Source of the DNA: Cadophora sp. MPI-SDFR-AT-0126
Taxonomy: Eukaryota; Ascomycota; Leotiomycetes; Helotiales; Ploettnerulaceae
DNA: 64,000 nt
Assembly: GCA_020747065.1 (NCBI GenBank)
Contig: JAGMVK010000006.1
Span: 2,604,001-2,668,000, forward strand
Direction of reading: 5' to 3'
Both the position numbers and the translations under genes were made by a program. The notes under the pieces are model-generated. The model saw only the letters and a program-made list of their open reading frames with translations, was not told where the DNA came from and searched no databases. Shown one piece after another: positions 10,359-22,709 of this stretch; the first letter of the stretch is position 1, and each line of letters begins with the position of its first letter.

Positions 10359-11955
10359 CTATTCATCGTCCTCTTCCTCCTCATCTTTGATAGGTTCGAC
10401 GATCAGATTCCCACTTCGCCCGACCCTTTCCCCGATCGTCCCGCCATCTTCCACTCCATATACAACCCTGGGAAGCGTTTGCACCAGCCTAAAATCAAAT
10501 TCGTGCTTGTAACCCGTCGGCTTTTCCGTTTTCTCGGTTGTCGAGCCATCTTGAAGGCATTCGTAGCAGTCGACGAAGGCATATAACTCTTCAATATCAT
10601 CACCAGCCTTAAAGCGGCGCATGACTCGCGCTGCTTCGGGCATCTTAAGTGCAATACGCACAACATCTTTAGAATCTGCACTTGGCTCTGGGGAGATTCG
10701 AGAGGCTCGCCATTGGCGCCATTGCAGCTTGTTGGCCGCCAATTTCTCCGCCACCTCTTCGGCCTCTTTCCTTCTGCGCTCTTCCTCGGCAGCCGCCGCT
10801 TCCGCCTCTTTCTTTAGTCGAGCCCGCTCTCTATCTTGCGCCAAACTTCGTTCATAGGCTGAATCTTGCTCCTGGCGGAGACTTCTCTCGAAGTTCTGGG
10901 CGGAGCGAGATGCTCTGACCGTAGCTAACTGTTCTTCGTGTGATGAAATGGCGCTTCGGAGTTTTGCGATATACGTAGAGGCATCCATGGGACCCACAAC
11001 ACGAGTAATAACTGACATCGCTGTGCTGCTTGTTTTAGGTGTGTGTGCAACCAAGGCGGTAAAGGGAAATTTGTTGCAGGTCAAGGCCGTGGAAACCTGA
11101 TATGCCTCCGAATCTCTCACATCTCCGACCCAAAGTATTATATTATTTGAAGGGTCGTTGAGAAAAGTTTGGACTTCGGGAGTAAGGAGGGTCTCGCGAA
11201 TGAAGGAGGAGGTATCATCGTGCTCGGTCGAAATTAGGATAATTATCAGGAACTTGAGATCCTTCTTTGCCAAATCCAGAGCTTGTGCGTAGCCGCCCTC
11301 GTAAAAAGGTAGTGTATTGCTCCCATATTCTTCCTCAAACTCGCGCTTCAATCTTGCCGCCGAATCTCGTGGCTTCAATGACCGCCTTCCACCGGTATTT
11401 GCCCTTCTTGCAACTCCATTCGTTGGATTCGGTCGTAATACTCGTGGTAGGAACGGGAATAGGAAAGAGAAAAGACCGAATGAGGGTGAGAAGAATAATT
11501 TGTAGAGTAGATTGAATGGTGTGAAGATGAGGGAGAGTATCAGGTTCGGTCTTTGGATAGCATCGTCTTCTGGTTGAGGTACTATTCGAGGGGCAGCGTC
11601 CGGCTGAGGTTCCGATCGCAGAGCTCGGGACGAGCCTTGTAGTAGGCTATGCTGCAGATTCTCCTGCCTCGCTGCTCGTGGCGGTGGTACATTTTGCGCT
11701 GCTCGAGCTTCTTCGACTGGATCTGGGCCTTCACCATCAAAGAACTTGGCAATTGCTATCTACAGAGACATTGGTATTGGATTAAATCGGAATAAAATTG
11801 GCAGATAATGTCTGGCGTACCTGTACATTCCACTGCGATCGCTCTAGAAGTGGTATCGCAGCTGCGACATCCTGGTCCGTAACTGCTGTGTATTGCTGCA
11901 AGGCCAGCTGTTGCGACTCTGACAGCTCGCTGATATCTGTTCCTTGAGTTGCCAT
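10359..11955 (-). CDS. UBA-UAS-UBX protein, FAF2/Ubx2 type (ER-associated degradation adaptor)
   Basis: Two exons (11955-11821 and 11759-10359) give 511 aa. Residues 1-45 form a UBA ubiquitin-binding domain (ELSESQQLALQQYTAVT, then DVAAAIPLLERSQWNVQ). Residues about 117-153 are a hydrophobic hairpin (LILSLIFTPFNLLYKLFF then FGLFSFLFPFLP) that inserts into the ER or lipid-droplet membrane. A thioredoxin-like UAS domain follows (LDLAKKDLKFLIIILIS, then LWVGDVRDSEAYQV), then a long Arg/Glu coiled coil (about 330-390) and a C-terminal UBX domain (VRIALKMPEAARVMRRF) that recruits Cdc48/p97. This is the exact domain order of metazoan FAF2 and yeast Ubx2 relatives. The predicted role is to bring Cdc48 to ubiquitinated clients at the ER membrane. 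The acidic tail EEEEDDE is typical. Confidence 0.9.
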
Positions 11956-12644
11956 GTTATTCGAATTTGGATGACGACTTGTTTCTTAGGTAGGCATTGT
12001 ACATGAAAGGGTTTCTCTTATAGTTGTCACGGCAAGAGGACGAAAGAGGTGGTCTCGTGAACGAGCTGGAGGGTTGGGGAAAAGGGAATGGAGTTTGATG
12101 GGAATGTTAAATCGATGTCATTCGCTTCTGGTGGGACGTGATGAAGCGGCCGCCATTATCAAGCCACATCGGACCACTAGCCACATCCTCATTCCAACGC
12201 TAAGAGCGCGTGTGAGGCTGAGGCGGGCGCTCCGCCTTCACAACTCCCCGCGTAACATTCAGGCCAGGTTCAGTCCATCGCATTATCACTATCTACTGCA
12301 TTACACCACATCTTTCAATGACAATGGATCTGTGAATAGTTGTATTTGTTTGGCGGCAGCTCGGAATTTGTCTTTTCCCCGTTGGCGGGTATCGGCAATC
12401 GTATCAGCAACAGTAGCAAAGCAATGTTTGTCAGATTGAAGTGAGTATTGTCCACAAGAGCCTTGTCTTCGCAACCGCTTTGTTGTCTGCCATATGGCTC
12501 AACACTTCCCTGCTAGAGGAACTACATTGCTCCTTGCTTAATACAACCGCAATTTGATCTGCTAACCATTCAAAAAGACTTCGCATTGTGTCACCGGGCG
12601 GCGGCAGATAGGAAGCTGGACATTCGAATCAACCAAGACTCAAC
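11956..12644. other. Divergent promoter of the UBX and PAN3 genes
   Basis: Both flanking genes start here and run outward. A GC-rich inverted repeat, AGGCGG-GCGCT-CCGCCT, sits at 12221-12237. An open frame at 12074-12439 has no recognisable domain and is not called. Confidence 0.5.
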
Positions 12645-15600
12645 ATGTCTTCAGCCCGATTCAATCCGCCAGAGCTGCGCAAGCCAGCAGGATCGCCGAG
12701 ACCAAAGGGACGCGGTATGTGATGGCAGATACACATAAAGAGTGGGAAATCTCAAAGGACTGGGACTGATTGGGTGCGACGCAGAAAACTCGAAGGACAC
12801 CCTCTGCAGAAATGTCACGATATATGGCCATTGCCGCTGGGAAGACTCCGGATGCGTCTTCAGTCATGATCCGAATAAAACGCTGAATTCGCAGGTAGAT
12901 TCGTAAGTCAACTCTCATTCAATCGCTGGAACAGGCCACTGGAACATCTCAACCCGCGGAATTGCTGGAATGGAGCTCGATGGGCAGGCCTTGGACGGGC
13001 ACACACGATACAAAGAATGGAACCTGGGCGAACAAATTGGACAACTGAGTGCCGTGGTCTGAGGATTTTCGGCATGTCTACCGCTGGAGTCAATATAGAT
13101 TGAACTTCCTGAGCTTTCATCTAAAACTTTGGCAAGAGCAAGGAGCAAACAATTCATGGCTGTGAAGTCAGAAAATCGCAAAATGCTCCTAAATGCTTGT
13201 ATGGAAGTACTGGGACAGTCTCGGATCGATGTTCGTGGTGTCTGTGGCGGGTTCACTGGGACGGCAACAAACAGCTCCAAATTGGAGACAAACCGTCAGA
13301 GCTATCTTGATCACTATCTCCCAAATATCTCGAAGTAATGGTCTTTGAGATGCGGCTATACTGTTGGTATTGTAAGGAGTCACGCAACCGGAACCAAGAT
13401 GCTATTCGTGGGATAGCCAAGTTCCGTCTTTCGACTCGTTTGTGCCTATTTCGCGCTCATGAGCCAATCCGGGATCACTTCTGGCCTGTTTCTTTGTGTA
13501 CTGATTCATACACATCTCGACGGGGCGGTTGCTGTATTGTGGCTTTGGTCATTGATGCCTTTCAAGATCACCGCTCTGCAGTGCCTCTGCTCCGATACTC
13601 CATATCCATCATACACTATTTCGTCCAATCATTCGAACGTTCGCCTTCCCGGACACGGATACGTCACGTTATGAAAAGCATTCAGGGGTTACTGCCCATC
13701 CATTTCCGCCATATGCCTGCACTCAGTCGATAGCGTGCTTCACTCGCACTTCGCCAGCTCAATTCAGGAACACGAGCAATGTGCTCGTACCTACCTTGCG
13801 TGACCTCCAGCTAGGAGCATACTTTCAAAGCCAGCCATACCTCGCACTAATTGCTAACGTAATCTGAATAGAAAGAAGTCTTTGAACGTTGAATCTCCCG
13901 CCTTTACCCCGTCAACCCTCTCAGTTGCCGGGAAAACATCCACAATCTCTTCACAGGCTGCAAGTGCCGCACCATTTACCCCGAGGTTCGGAGGTGAGCA
14001 TCAATCCTTGACACCCAGTATCCCTTCTGATATCATAGGTACCACGACACCAAATCCCCCCGCCGATGCCGAACCAGCAATGTTCAATCCAGCAACAATC
14101 AAAGAGTTCACACCTCAGAATTATGATTTATCTCATGGCGTCAGCTACCATATCCATCTCTGCAAAGTCTAGGTTGCTAACTGCTTCGACAGCTTCTTGC
14201 GAATGGAGCTGCGCCTGAAGCACAAACTTCATATGATCCATTTTCAATGCAGGCAATCAACCAAGCCATGCCGGCAGCTCCATATAACCCATACCTGGAG
14301 GAAAATAACATCTCAACCAATGCCGCTGGCTATTTCCAGACCCAGGCGGCATTCTCCTCTCCTGCGCAGCCCGTGAGTTGGCCGAATCTTGTGCGCATAC
14401 AAATACTAAAGTTTCCAGCTCCAATATCACCTTTACGCACCAATCGGTGCGCACAGACAGGACCTTCTGGCCTATCAGAGGCACACTCATGACTTCTTCA
14501 TGCCAAATGAGCTCCGAGAAGATCTGCAAAAGAAATCAGAGGCAGCCCGCCAGGTAATGCCTAGTAAGCTCACCTAATTTTTCTGGAAGTTCCTGTCTGA
14601 CAGATACAGATTCTCAACTCCCGGTTGTCGAGCATTACCACACCTTGGTACCATTAGATATCAGCCATCACAGGAGTGCAACAGTATTTGGCTTCCCAAG
14701 TTGGGTCTATAAGGCTGTTTCAAGCAAGAATGGGCTCACCTATGTATTGCGACGAATTGAAGGTTAGATCTACGCTCAAATTTCTGCCGCAAGACTGACA
14801 GTGTAGGCTTTCGTCTAAGCAATGCCAACGCAGTCCAATCTACCAAGAATTGGAAGCGAGTTGACAATGCTGGTGTCGTCTCTGTCATCGATGCATTCAC
14901 TACCCGAGCGTTTGGCGATAGCTCGCTTATATTTGTTTACAACTATTACCCCCTGTCGAAGACACTAGTGGAAACACATTTCACCAACACCAACCGATAT
15001 GGCAACCGCGTCGCAACTGCTGTTGTATCCGAACAAATTCTTTGGGGTTATATCGTGCAGATAGCGAATGCCATCAAAGCTATCCACGCTGCGAACCTCG
15101 CTGCTCGGTGCATGGATCCCAGCAAGGTTCTCGTCACGGACAAGAATCGCATCCGGCTGAATGCATGCTCGATTTTAGATGTCATCCAGTTCGAGGCTGA
15201 CCGCCCAATGGTGGAGCTTCAGCAAGAAGATTTCATACTATTTGGGAAGCTAATACTAGCAATTGCTACCAACAACCTCAACCTGGCGTCCGGTAATACG
15301 CCAGTGAAGGGCTCTTTAGAAAGCTTGAAGCGGAACTACAGTGCAGAGTTCCGTGATACTGTCGAGTGGCTTCTCACACCAGCCATCGCCCCCGAAACAA
15401 AAGACCTTAATGAATTCATCCGCGGCATCTCCGGTCAGATCATGACGTCATACGACAACTCTCTCCACGCAAACGACACCGCGATCGGCACTCTTAGTCA
15501 AGAACTCGAGAACGGCCGACTCTTCCGCCTCATTGCTAAACTTGGCACCATCAATGAACGCCCCGAGTACGATGGCGATGTCAAATGGAGCGAGGTTGGC

Positions 15601-15846
15601 GAGCGCTACATACTGAAACTGTTCAGAGATTATGTCTTTCATCAGGTCAATGCCGATGGTAAGCCAGTTGTGGATCTCGCGCATATTCTCGAGTGCATGA
15701 ATAAGCTCGATGCTGGATCTAGCCAGCAGATCAAGCTGGTCAGTCGTGATGATCAGGATTGTATGATTGTCAGCTATAAGGAGCTGAAGAAGCAAGTGGA
15801 TCTTGCGTTTGGGGAGTTGTTAAAGCCGAGTGGGAAGAGGTACTAG
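12645..15846 (+). CDS. PAN3: PAN2-PAN3 deadenylation complex subunit PAN3
   Basis: Seven exons (12645-12714, 12785-12902, 13872-14139, 14193-14372, 14419-14563, 14604-14762, 14807-15846) give 659 aa, the usual PAN3 length. A CCCH zinc finger occupies residues 31-51 (C31, C40, C47, H51) after the family start KGRENSKDTLCRN. A PAM2 motif that binds poly(A)-binding protein follows (MFNPATIKEFTP, about 131-142). The pseudokinase domain runs from HTLVPLDISHHRSATVFG to about residue 520, then a coiled coil and the C-terminal knob (HILECMNKLDAG, then CMIVSYKELKKQVDLAFGEL). PAN3 is the regulatory subunit that brings the PAN2 nuclease to mRNA poly(A) tails in the cytoplasm. The second intron is 969 nt, far longer than any other here, yet the flanking exons join in frame with no residues missing. 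Confidence 0.95.
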
Positions 15847-16061
15847 GATCGCGGATGATCTGTGACGGGCGGATGAAGGAGCTTGGATCTCTGTGCGTTT
15901 TGCTATGAATGAATGGAAATTGGACGAGGTGGAGCTGGGTACTGCATATTGGATTTGGATGCACGATGTTACAATCGAGATACGTATTGATTCGTATGAA
16001 GTGGAAGGGGGCGATAATCTCCCCAGGTGAAGAAGGTAGTCAGTTAGTCCGTGATGCGAGC

Positions 16062-16290
16062 TCATGAAATAAACAAACTCAAAAATAGTTCTGTAAGTTT
16101 GAGCGCGTGTGTCCAAGGCTCAGGGAGGGGGAGATTTGATGTGTAGCTCGACCGCATAGAACGCTTTAGTAATCCCTCTCCTCGCTTACCATGGCCATGA
16201 TCCGACTCTTCATTCCTCCTCAACTTCTCCCACGCTTCGAGCTCCGCAGCCTCGTGTCTAGTGCGGTCCATATGGAGTTGACGCGCCTGG
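16062..16290 (-). other. Possible exon of an unrecognised small protein
   Basis: A charged helical stretch (QARQLHMDRTRHEAAELEAW) is followed by EKLRRNEESDHGHG and then a plausible GTAAGC donor near 16190 with a TTACAG acceptor downstream. The regular heptad-like pattern looks coded rather than random. I could not find a convincing start exon or family, so this is only a candidate, and the boundaries given are approximate. Confidence 0.25.
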
Positions 16291-16653
16291 TTTTTAGCGT
16301 CGTTGTAACTTTGAGTTGTAACGCTGCAGTAGACTGTGAATAAGTCTCCGGGTTTGTCAAGGATGATAACGCAGCCGCATGTCTTGCTGGATTACGACTC
16401 TTTTCTTGGTGCACATCTCCGCGGACTTGCAGGTCTGACTTGCTGTAGCTTTGGGGAGGAACAAAGATGCTGAAGTACATGAGGTTTAAAAGTCTCTTCT
16501 ACAAGCAATGCGGAAGGAGATATTCTCGATGTGCAAGCGAAGAATTGCGAGAAAATAGATGGACTTAGAACTTAGTCTGGAGACTGCCATGACAGCTATG
16601 CTCCGAGTGCGCTGCAAAACTTTGTCAAAGTAGAAAGGCCGCTCTCGAGTTGA

Positions 16654-16685
<32 letters not shown>
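16654..16685. repeat. T14A18 homopolymer inverted repeat
   Basis: A run of 14 T is followed directly by 18 A, making a perfect but low-complexity hairpin-capable sequence between the PAN3 and LSM7 genes. Confidence 0.9.
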
Positions 16686-17733
16686 GAGACGTCCCTCCTA
16701 TGGAGAAACTTGCCTTATGTACTTACACAGAAAATCCATGAATGTTGGGCTTCACGATGATTCCCAGCCTTTCTCCTGTGGATCTTCTGCAATAAGTTAT
16801 ACAGGAAACATTTGACGAAGCACTGATTCAAGAGGGAGCGATGAAACTGAGTCTTCCAGTGCGTTCCGGTGACTTGAGAGAATGGCTGATGGGCTTCTAC
16901 AGGTGAAATGAGGAAGACTCAACAGGAGTTCAAAAGGTGTGGGATTGAGAGAGGTAACGAAGACATGAACAAGTGCGAGAGTCTCAGCTGTGAAGGTAAA
17001 CAGTATGCTTCTATCCACATCTCAGACCTAAAAAACTTCATATATACGGCGTCAAAAGGCCTCCGAGTGGTATGACTATAGATTTGATGTTCCGAGTCGC
17101 CAAAAACCGATTTATAACCATCTTGACAAGGGGATGATTTTGGTCTGAAGTAACGGACTAAGTGTTTGACGAGGTCATCAAGTAAAGCTTACTCTACACT
17201 GGAAGGCGGGACACAGGGAACATACTATCAAAGCCAGATGTGTATATTGTTGTAGCTGAAAATCACAGATCGACCAGACAAGAATTCTTATTTGGAAAAA
17301 GAAGAAACAAGAAATTGAGAAGAAAAAAATCAGATCGGGATTTGAACCGTAAATGGATATCTCTCAACTGGGTGAAAAGACGTGGGTCTGTTTAGTGGTG
17401 ATCCGGTGAAGCGTAACACTTGAAAGATAGGCAAAAAAGGGAAGCGAAGAGGAGGGCTGCGGAACGAAGTGGACAGAAGTGATGGCGCGTAATCGTCTTC
17501 GCAGTTTTTATGGACTGTGGATGGTGATGCGGAGCTGCTCCATATCTGCTACAGCTCTCCCTCCTTCGCCACTCCTTCATTTCCACAAATATGGCGTATA
17601 TCCATGATTCATGATCCATGATCCCATATGCTTAGCCATAAACGGGTATATCCACTCCTCCTGTCCCATTTACCATCTTTGAGGCCAAATCAGCCCAAGC
17701 GATCTCAGCCCATCGCCTCCCATCTCCTCCCAT

Positions 17734-18425
17734 TCATTCCTCGGCCTGCACAAACGGATTCGCAATCTCCTCACTACCATCCACAGGACTAACAAGCACC
17801 AGTAATGTTCCCCTCGCCACAACCAGACCCAGAGCTCGCGTACTCGTGTTTCCCTCATCGTCGCGTAGAACTTCGTCAACGTCGTCGAGGACAAGGTTCA
17901 TAAGTGCGTCGTAGCCTTTCAGTGTACCTGTGACTGTATTCGAGTTTCGTCAGCATTATCCTTAGAAGTCCAGGTCACGCATCCTCTGCATTTGCACTCC
18001 TCCAATTCCACTGCACGATCATCCCCATCCATTTTCCCCCTTCGCTCCCGCCCATGTCCCTCAAGAATCAGCGCGAAAGAAGAGAGATTCACGAACCTTC
18101 CCTACCCCCTGTAAATTTCACTGTAATCTTCTTATCCATATACTTCCCCAGATCAAGAATATTCTCCTTCTTCGGCCTTTCGCGCTCTCCTCCAGCTGCG
18201 TGTGCACCTCTGCCTCCACCACCACCGCCGCCGCGTCCGCCTCTGTGATCGCCTGGAGAGGGAGGAATGTGTTAGAATATATGCTTGTGTGGTTTGATTG
18301 AAGAGGTGGGGGAGAAAGGAGAGGAGAGGAGCAGGGGAGGGGAGAAGAAGACTTAGAAGGGAAATAGAAAGATACATACCTCTACCACCACCCCGTCCAC
18401 CACGATGATGCCCTCGTTCTGACAT
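17734..18425 (-). CDS. LSM7: U6 snRNA-associated Sm-like protein LSM7 with RGG-rich N-terminus
   Basis: Three exons (18425-18380, 18252-18097, 17933-17734) give 133 aa. The Sm1 motif is ILDLGKYMDKKITVKFTGG, followed by REVTGTLKGYDALMNLVLDD, a near-perfect LSM7 match, and the Sm2 part is RALGLVVARGTLLVLVSP. The last intron's acceptor is fixed by the need for VTG in this motif. LSM7 is part of the LSM1-7 ring (cytoplasmic mRNA decay) and the LSM2-8 ring (nuclear U6 snRNA). The first ~43 residues are an Arg-Gly-Gly/His-rich extension (GHHRGGRGGGRG, then GGRGGGGGGRG), far longer than the short yeast N-terminus. The 5' flank has a CTG-rich tract near 18476. Confidence 0.95.
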
Positions 18426-20224
18426 CTCACATTGGCTGGTCTGCGATTGATATGCAGTTCAACACGTGCGAGATTCTGCTGCTGCTGTTGCTGTGAGTTG
18501 AGGTTGCAGGTGGATTTATGAGCTCAAGGCGGGGTGTCTAGATGAGGCTGAAAATTGTGGTGGAGCTTTGCCTTGCAATGTTGATTGATTGACAGGGGTG
18601 GTGGAATGGTGCTAGGCTTGATTGAGACGGAGGGAGTATCACGTGAAAAGAGCGACAGCTTGAGGATTTGTTTTGGGTGGATGTGAAGGCCATGATCTTT
18701 TGGTTGTAACATGTATTATGATGAGCCGAGAATGTGAAGTACAGAATAATCCTTCTCAAAGGGCTGGTTTTCAAAAATGGGGTTGGGCAGCGTGTGTTCT
18801 TACCCCCCGCGGCGTGGATCGTTTCGATGAAGGGAGCACACAAAAGACACAACATGTACTTTCACTTGGACGAGTCTATTCCCTCTTTGTTATGATTAGA
18901 TCTTCTAGCTGAAGTTTACGTTCTGTCTGTTTGAATGCCTGATCATAGTGCAATAAAAAGTAACATATTATAATCGCTGCTTCTCTCACTGCTTGGATAA
19001 CTTTGCTCGGAGTTCAACGAGTCTCGACCCAGTCACCATTGAATCAAAGGATCAGCCAATATATTAGCCGGATGCCAGCGGATTTCATTCATTATCGGGA
19101 CATCGCAATGTCATATATCAGGTTCAAGGGTGTAATTCGGGAAATTTGCTTCTTTGCTTCTCAGAGGAAGTGGTGAGCTGTAAATGTGTTCCTGCCGAGC
19201 TTTCAAGATATCTTGGGGGGAGCTTTCAAAGCTTATGTGTTTATTGTAGATTGTTCTTGTCAGATGTGCGACTTACACAGGAACACAGCAGAGAAGTGGG
19301 GGCTAGTTATCAACCACAATTTTGACCCCCTGCCATACCACCACAGTCGATAAATCATGCGCATTTTACCAAACGCCATGTAAGTGGAGGAAGGATATGG
19401 TCAAGTTCGCATTTGCCCAGTCGGTCCAGACCTTGATAGATGTCGCTTATCGAATTGACATTGCATACCAGAGAATGGAAATCTTGTCCGTCCCTGCGCT
19501 GTCCTCCCTGCCCTGCCAATTCCCAAGGTACAAGTTTCAATTCGCAGGCACGCGACCACATTTCCTGTGGCGTCTGGGGCCAAGAATGTCAGACGTATCT
19601 CAGCTTTTCCATCTCGCCCCATCCAAAACGCACAACAGAACATTTTGAGCAATCGGTACTTGCTGACATGCATCCCAAACCAATTACCCACCAGCATTCC
19701 CATCTCACCTCACCTCATCTCCTGCACCTTCCCATCATCGTGTCACTCCATGACTGGCCTCAACAGCAATCTGTACCACCAGCATTGACAGTCTTGGCGT
19801 TTCGTTTCCATTATCTCGCTGCCCCTGATCTGGCATTTTCCCGTGTTTCAACCCAATCAGTTGGCGCCAGAGTTGCAGCCGAGTGGAATGATTGGATGGT
19901 GCCAAGTCACGTTTTTCCATTTCGGGATGAACCTTATTCCTAGCTCTCCTGCTTGGCAGCTGAAAGTCTGGGGTCTGAAGTCGCGTCGCTCCCTTGCTCG
20001 CCCCTTGCTCATATTTCTTTTTGGGGAGAGAATTCATCTGTTCACTTACCTTTCTTCCTTCAGACTTCCTCACCTTCTCACATTCTGACTTTCTCACCCC
20101 CACTTCTAATTCTTGTTTTCATCGCTTGTACATCAACAATACCCACTAACATATTCAAATTCAATCTCTCCCCGCCTCATTGAACCACTCATTCTGAACA
20201 CAACCACATTTCTCCCTTTCTAAG
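18426..20224. other. Long intergenic region, divergent promoters
   Basis: This separates LSM7 (minus) from the bestrophin-like gene (plus). Open frames at 19322-19943 overlap each other on both strands and lack family features. The last ~150 bp before 20225 are CT-rich, as in highly expressed fungal promoters. I find no supportable gene. Confidence 0.5.
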
Positions 20225-21915
20225 ATGTCAGACGACGCGCCCGCTCCAGCAGGTGGAGCTCCCGCCGCAGGAGGAGGAGGAGGTGGCCATGGAGGAGGAG
20301 GATCTCATGCCATTGACCAGACGAATGGTACCCACGAGAAGATGGAGAGCAAGCCCAAAATCACAAAATCCACCTTCAATTCCAATATCAGTGATCTGAA
20401 CGCCGCACCACGTCGAATTTCTGAGGATAGTTTGGATCTGGATGATTACTTTGTACGTGCCAATCTGGTGGAAAAGTCCAGTAGGAACTAACGTGGTGTC
20501 AATAGGTTGGTCCCCGTGATCTGGACAAGCACAGCAAGCTTCCTTACTTCATGCGTATGCATGGTAGTGTGCTACCCCGAATGATACTCCCAGTATTAAC
20601 TGTTGGAGCTTGGGCAACTTGTATTACTTGCATCTCCAAGTTCGTTCACGACCGTGAGTATTTGCTATTGTATCTGTATCTGGCATCATCTAACAGATCC
20701 AGTTGGCGTTGCAACCCTCCTCCTAACAGTCCTCGGTTTTGTCGTTGGTCTGTCCCTCTCTTTCAGGAGCTCTACTGCTTATGAACGGTAAATCTCCCCA
20801 ATCTGGAAAAACCAAGATAGTCTTGCTCATTGTGTTGCAGATACTCGGAAGGCAGGAAAACATGGTGCACCCTCATGATCCAATGCCGCAACCTTGCCCG
20901 CTACATCTGGGTCCACGTCGGCGAACGCGATGGCGACCAAGGCACGTCCGACCTCCTCCAAAAAGTCACCGCCATGAACCTCATCCTCGCCTACGCCGTA
21001 GCACTCAAGCACCGACTTCGATTTGAGCCCTACGCCCACTATCCTGATATTTCCGGTCTCGTCTCTCACCTCGACACCTATGCAAAGGCTGCACACAAGG
21101 AGGAGCATCTCGCACACAAGCACAAATCAGCGTGGAAGTCGGTGGGTGAGCATTTGGGATTGCCGTTTGCGTTGTCGAATCCGAGGAAGGAAATGAAGAG
21201 GTCGGATAAGCCGCTTGGGAATCTGCCGATGGAGATTATGGCGTATTTGAGTGCGTATGTTGAGACGGTGCAGAATAATGGGCAGATGAAATCGACGGTT
21301 TTGGGTGGACAAGTCAGTAAGTCAACATTTCTCACTTTTCGAACTCTCCAATGCCTCCTTTGAAATCTTCCCCCTCAACTTCAGACTCGAGAAATCATTT
21401 GGAGTGACTTTTACTAACCACTCCCAGTGAACGCCCTAGCAGGCATGACAGACACAGCCGGCAACGCCGAACGCGTCCTCACCACCCCCCTCCCCATCGG
21501 CTACAACATCCTCATCTCGCAAGTCGTCCTCCTCTACGTCTACCTCCTCCCCTTCCAACTCTACGGCGCCCTCGGCTGGATCACCATCCCCGGCACCATC
21601 GCCGCCGCCTACATCATCCTCGGCATCGCGACCATCGGTGACGAGCTCGAGAACCCCTTCGGCAACGACGTCAACGATCTTCCCCTCGATGCGTACTGTG
21701 CTGAGTTGAGCAGGGAGCTGGATACGTTGATGAGCACCCCGGCGCCAAGGTTTGAAGAGCATCTTGAGGAGACGAGAAAGCTCAATCAGCCGCTTTGGCC
21801 GTTGAGTAACAGGGGGTTGGAGGAGTGGAGGGGAAAGAGTAGGGAGGATATTAGAGGTGCTTTGAGGGCGAAGGTCGTGGCTGGGAAGGGGAATGTTGGA
21901 GATATGCCGCTTTGA
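20225..21915 (+). CDS. Bestrophin-like (UPF0187) anion channel protein
   Basis: Five exons (20225-20452, 20506-20653, 20697-20787, 20841-21316, 21428-21915) give 476 aa. A glycine/alanine-rich disordered N-terminus (about 1-45) precedes the bestrophin/RFP-TM fold. Key features are HGSVLPRMILPVLTVGAWA (first helix), VGVATLLLTVLGFVVGLSLSFRSSTAYERYSEGRKTW split in two conserved blocks (helix 2 and the RxxxAYxRxxEGR motif), RVLTTPLPIGYNI, and the last two helices, ending in IGDELENPFGNDVNDLPLD, the family's acidic C-terminal motif. The predicted role is a chloride or other anion channel in a fungal membrane. Residues 28-29 of exon joins are unambiguous because each frame closes on a conserved motif. 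Confidence 0.88.
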
Positions 21916-22709
21916 TTCAAGCGCCGAGATGTGTGAGAGGATTTGTCCTGCTTTTTGTAGGGATTATTTACTCATAAGCGAGGATTTGCGTGCAAAGTCA
22001 TACATACAGAGACAACGGGACGGAACGCAAAAAACAGGCACGAGCGGCATTGCAAAAGTCCACAAAGGGCAATACATGCGGTCTATATACAATGAACAAA
22101 GAAAAGGGGAAAAAATTCACCCAAAGTGCCCAGCGATTTCTAGATTCCGAAAACAACGAAGCCCTCTCCTCTCGCATCCTTTCCCGCCTTTTCTCTCACA
22201 GTATTTTATTTTCCTTGCACTGTGCAGCACAGTACTTGCATCTTTCGACTTTCCTTCTCTAGAAGACACATGCAATGTCTACCTATGATCACCTTAAAAT
22301 GCGCTTAGGTGTGCGATTCTCCTCGGGGTTTTCGTGGTGGTGTGTTTAGGTCAAGGAGTAGAACTAGTAACATGAGAGGTAGGGGAGATGGGTGGAAGGG
22401 GAGGTGTGATGAGGGGGTTGGGTTGGAGGGGAGGGCGGCCAAGGGTGAGATGGAAGAGAAGCGGAGGGCGTGTTTAAGGAGACTGTATCATAATAGTAGT
22501 GTTTTGTCTATGAGTAACAGAGGTAAAGGGAGTGATAGATAGGATAATAATTTTGAAAATCATGATACATAACACTGCGCCGATATAATCTCATCGCCTC
22601 AGTATGAAATGAACCTAAATCAAACCAAACCAAAACAACGTTCCTTGAAAAAACAGATGGGAATCTCCATCCAGCTTTTTCGTCCTCCATCCACCATCCA
22701 CCGACCTTT
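21916..22709. other. Intergenic region at the left edge of the biosynthetic cluster
   Basis: This is the shared 3' flank of the bestrophin-like gene (plus) and the PKS-NRPS gene (minus). I read the minus strand beyond the PKS-NRPS stop for a reductase or Dieckmann domain and found none. Confidence 0.6.

Larger units (their letters stand above)
15847..17733. other. Long intergenic region
   Basis: Nothing here can be called a gene with confidence. It holds a T14A18 inverted homopolymer (16654-16685) and, on the minus strand at about 16060-16560, open fragments that might belong to a small spliced gene (reported separately). The rest is featureless to me. Confidence 0.5.

Noticed and set aside
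13338..13733. 131-residue open frame inside the long PAN3 intron
   Set aside because: No recognisable motif; composition looks like translated non-coding sequence, and the PAN3 exons join cleanly around it.
17325..17400. tRNA-like T-arm on the minus strand (GGTTCAAATCC followed by a T-run)
   Set aside because: The T-stem pairs only two bases, and no matching acceptor stem, D-arm or anticodon arm can be folded around it.
19322..19943. Overlapping open frames in the gap before the bestrophin-like gene
   Set aside because: They overlap on both strands without family features, splice logic or codon pattern.
21999..22709. A reductase or Dieckmann domain beyond the PKS-NRPS stop
   Set aside because: All three minus-strand frames were read; none shows a Rossmann motif or other reductase feature.
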